Part shown: positions 1 through 6,170 of the stretch, in pieces
Layout: every line of letters begins with the position of its first letter
How positions within the stretch are numbered: position 1 is the first letter of the stretch
Assembly: GCA_002329545.1 (NCBI GenBank)
Contig: DCTJ01000083.1
Location: 18,332-26,220, forward strand
Direction: 5' to 3'
Source: Candidatus Omnitrophica bacterium UBA1443
GTDB taxonomy: Bacteria > Omnitrophota > Omnitrophia > Omnitrophales > Aquincolibacteriaceae
Length of the DNA: 7,889 nucleotides
Position numbers and translations under genes: made by a program
The notes under the pieces: model-generated
Told to the model about the DNA's origin: nothing
Database searches by the model: none
The model's input: the letters and a program-made list of their open reading frames with translations, nothing else

Positions 1-1850
1 ATCTGGATAGACTCGGCGATGATTCCCTGCTTTTTAAGGTCCTTGATATAATCCGCATAAGACCAGTCCGGATGCTTATGTTTGATTTTAATTTTTGCAA
101 AAACAGTCAGCCAGAACAGAGAAAACTCCAGCGCATCGTCAAAAGCCTCGCCTTTGTCACTTGTCAAAAAGAAATGCAGGGAGTACTCAGACTGAACAAT
201 CCGGAAACCAGGATGCGCCTGTAGGAATTCGGTTTTCCCCGAGTAACCTCCTTCTCTCACCAACTTTTCAAATAATAAATCGATGGTTGCCTTGACCTTT
301 GAATGGCCTTTAGGATGCCGCTTCGAAGTGCCGCCAAAATGGCGAACCAATTGCCCAAATTCAATTTTCATGCGCGAATCCGGATAAATATTTTTAAGCA
401 ACTCTTTATAGGGGTCGAGCGTCAGAAGATATTCAATCACAGCATAAAACATCTCATCTCCGAGATAGAGCTCCCCTCCCTGGAGAAGGCTGACCCGATC
501 CACATCCAGGTCAAAATTCAGGACAAAAAGGTCCGGGTGATCTTTGGAGTACTGCAACATGTTGGCCTCAGGATGGGCTAACGCCTTTACATCTTTACGG
601 GTTGGATCGGCCAATCCCTTGCGCGCCCAAGAATCCCCTTCACTTTTAAGAAGAGTGACATCCTTACCAAACAGCGTCTGAAATAAATCGGCATATCCGG
701 TTGCCGAGCCAGAATTAAGATTGAAAGCGACCTTCATATCTGCTGTTTTCAGAAGTTCTGCCAACTGGCCATAACTTTTAATTAACGCCTCAAAATACAT
801 TTGGCGGGATCGATCACGAATCGCCTGAGATTCGTCCAGTGTTCCTGGCTGTTCCGCCTTGGCATAGAGCCCGTTAAGGATCTGCGCCTTGGCCTGCTGT
901 AGCATTTCTCCGTAAAGAGTGATGCCATTGATATTGGGCTTAGCGCCGTTGGTGCCGACTTCCACATGGCTCCTTGTCACGTAAAGCCCGCCCTGCACGC
1001 CGAGATTACTGATGCTCTTATAAAGCTGCCCAGACACAGTCACACCAAGATCAATCACATGAATCCCTGCATCTCGCAAACCTTCGATTAAAGCATCTTT
1101 GAATTTTTGCGTCGAAGGCCCATTGTCTCCCGCAATCACAAAACTATCGTTGGCTTTTAATTGTACGGAACGGCCATGACGGCGCGAGACAAACTCAACA
1201 CTCCCGAGAGCATTGCCAACCCAACGCAGTAATTCTTCATCCACCTGCTGAGGAAAGTTCACATCATCAGCACCGTCAAATCCGCGAAAATCATACTCTT
1301 TGACGAAGGTATCGAGGATCTGTTTGAGCGATTTACCGTGCTTCGATTTCCAGCTTAAAATACTCTCGTCCCGCATCATCGTCCTCGTTTCCGACCGCGC
1401 AACCAAACGCTCGATTCTGCTCTCAAGATCTGGAATGGCAACAACTGCCGCCTCCAACTCTTCTCCAGAAACTTCTTCGCCCGCAAAATATCGCCCTATA
1501 ATTTTGTTTACTTCTTCCAGGGGCATAGCCGAAAGGTCATTCTGATGGAAATTACCAGCCCTCCCCTCAAGCCAAACAAGAGCCGACCGGAGCAGCGCCT
1601 GCATCTCCCGGATCTCAAGCGCAATTAATAAGTCGGGATCTTTTTCTGAGATCAATCCCGCCAAGTAATTCGTTACAATCCCAGTAGCCTGATCCATAGT
1701 CATCCCTCGCAACTCAGCACGGAGGTTATTGAGCACCGCCGGTGAATTTTCGGTGCTAAGCTGGCGGGCAGCGTACCCAGGACTCGGAACCATCAACCCT
1801 ATCGACATAAAAACAGCAACCGTTTTGATAAATAAATTATTGAGTTTCAT
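1..1850 (-). CDS. Exported, divergent phosphomannomutase/phosphoglucomutase-like protein (3' end outside window)
   Basis: The frame is open from ATG at 1850 to the window edge (616 codons, no stop). The start has AAGGGGG eight bases upstream. Residues 1-28 look like a Sec signal peptide: KLNN, a hydrophobic run, then PSPGYAA. Residues about 30-185 are an acidic, probably helical region absent from ordinary phosphohexomutases. The alpha-phosphohexomutase core follows: YDFRG (186-190), a GDNGPST segment, the phosphoserine loop as VTRSHV with Ser294, the metal loop DLDVDR (447-452), PKGHS (513-517), and the sugar-recognition loop as SEYSLH (555, 557 and 559 matching E, S and H of GEMSGH). Family members interconvert hexose 6- and 1-phosphates in the cytoplasm. 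Here TASHNP has become TRSHVE and DGDxDR has become DLDVDR, so catalysis is uncertain. The domain 4 phosphate-binding loop lies beyond the window. Fold assignment is strong; export is likely; function is unknown. Confidence 0.85.
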   Translation of the reverse strand, partial: MKLNNLFIKTVAVFMSIGLMVPSPGYAARQLSTENSPAVLNNLRAELRGMTMDQATGIVTNYLAGLISEKDPDLLIALEIREMQALLRSALVWLEGRAGNFHQNDLSAMPLEEVNKIIGRYFAGEEVSGEELEAAVVAIPDLESRIERLVARSETRTMMRDESILSWKSKHGKSLKQILDTFVKEYDFRGFDGADDVNFPQQVDEELLRWVGNALGSVEFVSRRHGRSVQLKANDSFVIAGDNGPSTQKFKDALIEGLRDAGIHVIDLGVTVSGQLYKSISNLGVQGGLYVTRSHVEVGTNGAKPNINGITLYGEMLQQAKAQILNGLYAKAEQPGTLDESQAIRDRSRQMYFEALIKSYGQLAELLKTADMKVAFNLNSGSATGYADLFQTLFGKDVTLLKSEGDSWARKGLADPTRKDVKALAHPEANMLQYSKDHPDLFVLNFDLDVDRVSLLQGGELYLGDEMFYAVIEYLLTLDPYKELLKNIYPDSRMKIEFGQLVRHFGGTSKRHPKGHSKVKATIDLLFEKLVREGGYSGKTEFLQAHPGFRIVQSEYSLHFFLTSDKGEAFDDALEFSLFWLTVFAKIKIKHKHPDWSYADYIKDLKKQGIIAESIQ

Positions 1851-1884
1851 TTTTAAAACCCCCTTAGTTTTTATTTGTTTCCTC

Positions 1885-1909
1885 AACCCCGGCATCGGGT
1901 TCCAGAACC
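1885..1909 (-). other. Overlapping inverted repeats between the two exported-protein genes
   Basis: The 63-base gap before the mutase-like gene contains, in transcript order, GGTTC, GAACCC and GGGGTT. The middle element can pair with either neighbour, giving two mutually exclusive short stems of about 4-6 pairs. No U-run follows, so this is not a clear terminator. It may be a weak mRNA structure between co-transcribed genes, or chance. Confidence 0.25.
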
Positions 1910-1913
1910 ACTT

Positions 1914-3527
1914 TTAAAAAATTGAACCTTCGCTGTTCAAAACATTCGCGCGCCTATTACCAGGATCTGTTTCGAAATCGGAGCTTCGAGCCCCAAGCTT
2001 AGTTGCGCCTATCCATTTATCTTTCAAGATTTTTAGATATTTTTCATGCATCGCACCTTCATCTCCAGGCGTAAATTTGGGGGACACAAGCAGGACCGTA
2101 AAATCTTGTTCCTTGAGCGCTTTCAAAAAATTGCGCGAATGAAACCCCCCGGCAACAAGAATGGCGCGATCCAGAGAGCGCACATCCATTTCACGAACCA
2201 GATTTTCCACCATCGCTTGTTCGCGAACGCGAGCCGATTGATAAAATTCAACCGCAACAGGAATCCATGGTTCCAAAAAACGAAACCCGTCTTCAGGAGA
2301 TAAAAAAAAGATTTCTCCGTTCGTGAGACCGCTCAAAAACTCGTTCCATTCACGCAACGAAAACGGCTCCTTTTCTTTTGCTAGGAGCAAAAACTCATCT
2401 TCGGTCAGTCTCAAACTAATCAATTTTTCGAGAGTCGAAACGCCCTGAAAGATTTTGAAAAAGGTTTGTTGCTGAACAGTCGGCATCTGAGCCATAAAAA
2501 CATCTTCAGCCGCCATCTCAAGCTCCTCGAAAAGCTTACCGGTATCCATGCGGGAAGCTTCCTTAATTGCGTTACGATAATTTTCAAGGTTATCAACATT
2601 CGGCACTCCCGGGGACATGGAATACTCATTTATTTTCCCGAGTAGTTCATCCAAAAAGACGATCTCCTGCTCCATGCTTCCTTGCCCATTGAGAAGAAGA
2701 AGCGCCTCCAACTCCGGCTTGGTCAGCCACCTGGACAGGAAACGAACAGCAGATTGTTTTTCCAAAGATACCTTCTCGGCGTCATAAACATCGCTACCGC
2801 CAGCAAAACCCAAGAGGCTTGTCAGATTGGGATATTGACCAGACACGTCGGACAAATGCCCCATGAGAAACTTCACATAGTCCAAAAGTGAACCCTTTTT
2901 TGATTCATACTCGCGCCTCATGGATAAAATTCGGGTTTGGGTTTCCGTCAAAATATCTGATCCAAGCCGAACAAGTCCACTTTTGATTCGTGAGATTTCT
3001 TCCTCAAGACGTGGCTGTTCAGGAAAAAGTTGCAAAAAAGCCTTCATGTTTGTCGCATAAAGTCCGGGATCTTCAACACCCCAAAGGTTCATCTCAAGAT
3101 CCGTCGTAAGACTCAGATACTCTTCTCCGGAAATTTTACCTTCTCTCAAATACCGTTCACCTACTTCGCGACGTTTGTCACCAGAAGCCAAGTGACGGAG
3201 GCCTGTCAAAGAAACATCGCCCCAACCTCCCTCGACAAAAACATGTCGGAAAGACTCGTGGCGGATCAGATCTTCAAGAATTTCAGCCAGCACTTTTTGT
3301 GCATGGTAAGCCACGTGGGCTTCTTCGATGATCACCACGGTTCTACCGCGAGAACCCTCCACCTTATCGCGAACTTGGCCCAACTGAGAGGGGATAAACA
3401 CTTCGGAGGCAAAAATCGGGGAGAGACATCCCATTGGGAGAAGAAAAATTAAAAATAGCTTTGCGGCTACATGTTGTTTTGGAAAAAACCGTCGAGTCCA
3501 TTTTTGAAAAAACTTCACAACCCACAT
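1914..3527 (-). CDS. Exported TIKI/ChaN/EreA-like protein of unknown function
   Basis: This is a 537-residue protein. The N-terminus is basic (TRRFF, PKQ) followed by a hydrophobic stretch ending near SPIFA, about residues 20-40, which fits a signal peptide with a long n-region. After it comes IIEEAHVAYHAQ (E68, E69, H71), then FVEGGWGD with E99, and near the C-terminus AGGFHSRNFL (GGFH 460-463) followed by a strand and VSPKF. An acidic-x-His motif, a strand ending in Glu and a C-terminal GxxH are the pattern of the TIKI/TraB and ChaN/erythromycin-esterase-like group, which includes metalloproteases, heme-binding proteins and esterases. The 300-plus residues between the motifs are mostly charged and helical and I do not recognise them. 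ATG at 3527 lacks a close SD (AAAGG is 15 bases upstream), but an in-frame stop lies just before it, so no earlier start is possible. The specific activity is unknown. Confidence 0.75.
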   Translation of the reverse strand: MWVVKFFQKWTRRFFPKQHVAAKLFLIFLLPMGCLSPIFASEVFIPSQLGQVRDKVEGSRGRTVVIIEEAHVAYHAQKVLAEILEDLIRHESFRHVFVEGGWGDVSLTGLRHLASGDKRREVGERYLREGKISGEEYLSLTTDLEMNLWGVEDPGLYATNMKAFLQLFPEQPRLEEEISRIKSGLVRLGSDILTETQTRILSMRREYESKKGSLLDYVKFLMGHLSDVSGQYPNLTSLLGFAGGSDVYDAEKVSLEKQSAVRFLSRWLTKPELEALLLLNGQGSMEQEIVFLDELLGKINEYSMSPGVPNVDNLENYRNAIKEASRMDTGKLFEELEMAAEDVFMAQMPTVQQQTFFKIFQGVSTLEKLISLRLTEDEFLLLAKEKEPFSLREWNEFLSGLTNGEIFFLSPEDGFRFLEPWIPVAVEFYQSARVREQAMVENLVREMDVRSLDRAILVAGGFHSRNFLKALKEQDFTVLLVSPKFTPGDEGAMHEKYLKILKDKWIGATKLGARSSDFETDPGNRRANVLNSEGSIF

Positions 3528-3581
3528 GGCTTAAGCACAGTGCCTTTCTCGAAATAAATTTCAAAACATTTAAAAAAATTT

Positions 3582-3610
3582 AACATATGGGCTTGAAAAC
3601 TACAAGCCAA
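3582..3610 (-). promoter_or_regulatory. Weak candidate promoter for the 1914-3527 gene
   Basis: On the minus strand TTGGCT (3605-3610) and TATGTT (3582-3587) are 17 bases apart, each matching four of six positions of the sigma-70 consensus. They lie about 55-80 bases before the start codon. A short inverted repeat, GGCTTG/CAAGCC (3590-3608), overlaps the spacer and could be an operator or chance. The region is very AT-rich, so such matches are expected by chance. Confidence 0.25.
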
Positions 3611-3701
3611 GGAACTAAAAACAGAAATTCCCCAACTTCTGATTAGTCTGGGAAATGTTTGACTAAAAACGGGAAAAATCTCTTTTGGGTGGAGTTGTTT
3701 T

Positions 3702-3737
3702 TAAAAAAATAACAAAATCATTCCACGCGCAAGAATG
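3702..3737 (-). terminator. Weak intrinsic terminator candidate after the B12 operon
   Basis: About 75 bases past the adenosyltransferase stop, the minus strand has CATTC, a nine-base loop, then GAATG (3719-3737), followed by a T-rich tract containing seven consecutive Ts. Location and T tract suit the end of the operon, but the stem has only five pairs plus a possible G-U, so it is weak. Confidence 0.3.
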
Positions 3738-3764
3738 TTATAAATTGACAGAACTGCCGTTCAA
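3737..3764 (-). promoter_or_regulatory. Alternative candidate promoter in the 3528-3810 gap
   Basis: TTGAAC (3759-3764) and TATAAC (3737-3742) are spaced 16 bases apart on the minus strand; the -10 matches five of six consensus positions and the -35 four. It would transcribe the left-hand gene pair with a leader of about 200 bases. It abuts the terminator-like hairpin, so both calls are tentative. No gene was seen in 3528-3810. Confidence 0.25.
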
Positions 3765-3810
3765 TCACGGGCCCAATAAATAGCCGTAGTATCGGGGAAA
3801 TATTGAGGTT

Positions 3811-4344
3811 TTAGAAATCAAGGCCTCGCCAGGCGGGAAACCCCTTACTGAACGGGTGTTTAAGACACTTCATTTCTGTCGCGAGATCGGCGTAGCGGAT
3901 CAGGGTAGCGGGAGCTCCCCGGCCCGTCAAAACCACATGTGTCGCGGGAGCCCTCTCCCGAAGGGCCTTGATCACGTTTGCGCCCCGAAGAAATTTGTGC
4001 CGGATGGCAATGTGGATCTCATCCAGAATAATCAGCTGATATTTTGAATCTTTCAGCAGTTCAAGACATTTCCTCCACGCCTGATCGACTGATTTTTGAT
4101 TTACAGCGCGGGACGTATTCCAGGTAAATCCTCCACCGAAACTCCAGACCTTGAAATTGGCTTTGGGAAAAATATGCCGGCCATTCGGCTTAAAAAACTG
4201 AACCATCGCGACACGTTTCCCGTGTTTAATCATCCGAACCGCCAAACCAAGGGCAGCCGTCGTTTTTCCCTTTCCCTCCCCCGTAAAGACAAGGACAAGA
4301 CCCCTCTCTTTCATGCTCCGCTTTTCTTTCAATGTCTCGCGCAT
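3811..4344 (-). CDS. cobA: Cob(I)alamin adenosyltransferase, CobA/BtuR/CobO type
   Basis: Transfers the adenosyl group of ATP to cob(I)alamin or other corrinoids in the cytoplasm, giving the coenzyme form. The 177-residue protein has a P-loop GEGKGKTTAALG at residues 22-33, the family segment GGGFTWNT (70-77), a Walker B-like IILDEIH (105-111; the last position is usually Asn), then LTGRGAP, ADLATEM and a C-terminal GLDF close to the family's usual G-I/L-E/D-F ending. E. coli BtuR is slightly longer at 196 residues. The frame extends to an ATG at 4392 inside the ATPase gene, but ATG 4344 has GGAGGAG eight bases upstream and sits one base after the ATPase stop, so I use 4344. It is the last gene of the operon, coupling uptake to corrinoid activation. 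Family assignment is firm. Confidence 0.93.
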   Translation of the reverse strand: MRETLKEKRSMKERGLVLVFTGEGKGKTTAALGLAVRMIKHGKRVAMVQFFKPNGRHIFPKANFKVWSFGGGFTWNTSRAVNQKSVDQAWRKCLELLKDSKYQLIILDEIHIAIRHKFLRGANVIKALRERAPATHVVLTGRGAPATLIRYADLATEMKCLKHPFSKGFPAWRGLDF

Positions 4345-4345
4345 T

Positions 4346-5122
4346 TCAAATTCTCCTCCAGGGAACAACATAAAACTCGTCACTGTTACCATATTTTGCC
4401 TCGATATGATAACTGGTTTTTAGATGCTCGGGCGAAAAGACCTCAGGGGGCCGTCCAGACGCGACAATCGTCCCACCACGCAAAAGCAGAATCCTGTGAC
4501 AAAATCGTGACGCGAGGGCCAAGTCATGAAGCACCACCAATACTCCTTTCCCGCTTTCGGCAATACGCCTTAGCAGTTCCATCACTTGCAGTGAATGAGC
4601 CGGATCTAATCCCTGGACCGGTTCATCCGCGAGAATCATCTCCGGCTCTCCGGCCAAAAGACGAGCCATCATCACAAGCGCTTTTTCCCCTCCCGCCAAG
4701 TGATCCACCCGGCGGCCCTTCAGATGGTATGTATCGGTTTCTCGCAAAGCCGAATCAATGATCTTCATATCCGTCTCCCGCAAATCCTCCCACGGCATCA
4801 AATAGGGCGTTCTCCCGAGCGCGACAACCCGTTCCACCCGCAGAGGCCAGTGAACTTTTGATTCCTGAGAGAGATATCCCAGTTTCCGGGCCAGGGATCT
4901 TGAAGAAAAATAACGACTTGGCTTGCCGAGGATATTAACGCTCCCTTCCTCCGGCCTCAAAAGGCCGGTAATCACCTTGAGAATCGTTGTCTTCCCCGCG
5001 CCGTTTGGCCCGACCAGCCCCAGAATCTCACCTCTTCCGAGCGAGAAAGAAACCTCATTCAAGATCGCCATTCCGTTCAATTTAACTTTTAATTTTTCTA
5101 CCTGGATCATCGTGTTTGTCAT
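4346..5122 (-). CDS. btuD: ABC transporter ATP-binding protein of the B12 importer (BtuD type)
   Basis: Cytoplasmic ATPase that powers the adjacent permease; 258 residues, normal for the BtuD/FecE/HmuV class. Visible in order: Walker A GPNGAGKTT (38-46), Q-loop LSQES with Gln86, signature LAGGE (142-146; the usual LSGGE has Ala for Ser), Walker B MILADEP (162-168), D-loop GLDPAH (171-176) and H-loop LHD with His199. The nucleotide-binding motifs otherwise look intact. The start is uncertain: ATG 5122 and ATG 5110 (MIQVEK) both lack a strong SD, unlike the neighbouring genes, and a small hairpin lies just before 5122. Homology usually begins at the IQVEKL-like strand, which fits either. The stop is one base before cobA. 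The family alone does not separate B12 from heme or siderophore transport; the cobA neighbour favours B12. Confidence 0.92.
   Translation of the reverse strand: MTNTMIQVEKLKVKLNGMAILNEVSFSLGRGEILGLVGPNGAGKTTILKVITGLLRPEEGSVNILGKPSRYFSSRSLARKLGYLSQESKVHWPLRVERVVALGRTPYLMPWEDLRETDMKIIDSALRETDTYHLKGRRVDHLAGGEKALVMMARLLAGEPEMILADEPVQGLDPAHSLQVMELLRRIAESGKGVLVVLHDLALASRFCHRILLLRGGTIVASGRPPEVFSPEHLKTSYHIEAKYGNSDEFYVVPWRRI
4353..4359 (-). promoter_or_regulatory. Ribosome-binding site that sets the cobA start
   Basis: GGAGGAG lies inside the last codons of the ATPase gene (Trp-Arg-Arg-Ile-stop), eight bases before ATG 4344. With only one base between stop and start, the two genes are probably translationally coupled. 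Confidence 0.85.
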
Positions 5123-5123
5123 C

Positions 5124-5179
5124 TAAAGCCACTACTTTAAAAATCTCAAGAGACCGTTTTCTGTATTTTTGTTACAGAA
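5124..5179 (-). other. Two inverted repeats at the permease-ATPase junction
   Basis: The first is TTCTGTA / TACAGAA with a seven-base A-rich loop (5159-5179), overlapping the permease stop codon. The second is TAAAG / CTTTA with a six-base loop TAGTGG (5124-5139), just before ATG 5122. This is the only loose junction (49 bases) among the permease, ATPase and cobA genes, and the loop of the second hairpin holds the only weak SD-like bases (AGTGG). These could tune ATPase translation or mRNA stability. There is no typical terminator T tract after the first stem. Confidence 0.4.
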
Positions 5180-6170
5180 TTTTTTTCCTCATTTGGAAGA
5201 GCAGAAACAGAAAAAAAGGAGCGCCAACCAGCGACGTCACAACCCCCAGTTTCAACTCGACAAGCGAGGGGATTATCCGAACCGCGATATCCGAACCAAG
5301 CAAAAGTATTGCCCCGCCGAGGGCGCTCGCCCATAAAAGCTTCCCCGCGCGATATCCGACATAAGGGCGTAAAAGATGGGGCACGATCAGCCCAACAAAA
5401 CCAATGCTTCCACACACAGAAATTGAAGCCCCAACGCAAAGCGCCGTCCCCAAAATAATTCTCGCCCGAAGGGCCTTTAATGATATGCCAAGGCTGGACG
5501 CCGTTTCTTCCCCCAGACTTAACGCGTCCAGTGCGCGTCCGTCCCAGAGAAGCAAGGCCCATCCCGCCATCACAAAGGGAAGGATCAGGAGTACGTGCTG
5601 AAAACTGCGGTCCGCGAGCGACCCCATTTGCCAAAAAACAATATCCATTACCGCGTAAGGGTCTCTGACAAGATTCAGCATGAGGGAGGTTCCCGCAAAC
5701 GCGATCACATTAATCGCCACACCCGCCAGGATAAGCGTTTGAACGCTCGCCAATGTCCCCGCGAAAAGATAAAGAAGAATCACAGAAATAAACGCCCCCA
5801 GGATTCCCCCGGCGGGAAGAACCATCGGAAACAAGGTGACAAGCCCGGTATAAAAAACCGTGACGGCCCCCAGCGCCGCGCCACCGGTTACTCCCAAAAT
5901 TCCCGGCTCCGCCAGCGGATTACGGAGAAATCCCTGCATCGCGGCGCCCGCCAACCCGAGCGTCGCGCCAACCAGGAGCCCGAGCACCGCGCGCGGCACG
6001 CGAATATCCCAGAAAACAAACGACATCTCGGAAGAAGGATGACGGAGAGCGGAGATCCAGGAAAACTTCAGGGAACCGACGCTGACGGAGCCGAGAAACG
6101 CCGCGAGAAGTAGCGTCCCCAGGACGGCATAAAGCAACCAGGCCGGCGTTTCCTTGACCTGTCCTTTCAC
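5172..6170 (-). CDS. btuC: ABC transporter permease of the B12 importer (FecCD/BtuC family)
   Basis: Inner-membrane channel subunit, expected to act as a dimer with two ATPases. The 332-residue protein has the usual FecCD length and many hydrophobic segments. Family landmarks: DIRVPRAVLGLLVGA (55-69), AMQGFLRNPLAEPGILG (77-93), SLADRSF after the mid-protein helices, then GSIGFVGLIVPHLLR (254-268), the loop that contacts the ATPase, and ELKLGVVTSLVGAPFFLFLL near the end. I chose GTG 6170: AAGGAG is eight bases upstream, and GTGA overlaps the stop of the binding-protein gene. An ATG at 6227 in the same frame would add 19 non-hydrophobic residues encoded within the upstream gene and is less likely. 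Confidence 0.93.
   Translation of the reverse strand: MKGQVKETPAWLLYAVLGTLLLAAFLGSVSVGSLKFSWISALRHPSSEMSFVFWDIRVPRAVLGLLVGATLGLAGAAMQGFLRNPLAEPGILGVTGGAALGAVTVFYTGLVTLFPMVLPAGGILGAFISVILLYLFAGTLASVQTLILAGVAINVIAFAGTSLMLNLVRDPYAVMDIVFWQMGSLADRSFQHVLLILPFVMAGWALLLWDGRALDALSLGEETASSLGISLKALRARIILGTALCVGASISVCGSIGFVGLIVPHLLRPYVGYRAGKLLWASALGGAILLLGSDIAVRIIPSLVELKLGVVTSLVGAPFFLFLLFQMRKKIL

Noticed and set aside
3030..3452. Plus-strand open frame of 140 codons opposite the TIKI/ChaN-like gene
   Set aside because: Antisense shadow of a 537-residue frame with signal sequence and conserved-looking motifs.
3747..3752. Plus-strand TTGACA resembling a perfect -35 box
   Set aside because: No -10-like sequence at 16-18 bases downstream (CGGGCC region) and no plus-strand gene follows.
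3528..3810. Search for a small RNA, tRNA or mobile-element remnant in the intergenic gap
   Set aside because: No cloverleaf, terminal inverted repeats, target duplications or transposase fragment could be seen; only weak hairpins and AT-rich promoter-like matches.
4345..4392. Longer cobA start at ATG 4392
   Set aside because: It would overlap the ATPase gene by 47 bases and lacks an SD as good as the GGAGGAG before ATG 4344.
4096..4761. Plus-strand open frame of 221 codons
   Set aside because: It lies antisense across the 5' part of cobA and the 3' part of the ATPase gene, both of which have clear family motifs. Its translation is Pro/Arg/Ser-rich with no recognisable domain.
5120..5135. 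B12-box-like bases (GCCACTA, plus strand) near the ATPase start
   Set aside because: Wrong strand for the operon, and no surrounding cobalamin-riboswitch structure is visible; it is explained by the small hairpin there.
5595..6113. Plus-strand open frame of 172 codons opposite the permease
   Set aside because: Its product is a Arg/Gln/Asn/His-rich low-complexity sequence, as expected from reading the antisense of a hydrophobic GC-rich membrane gene.
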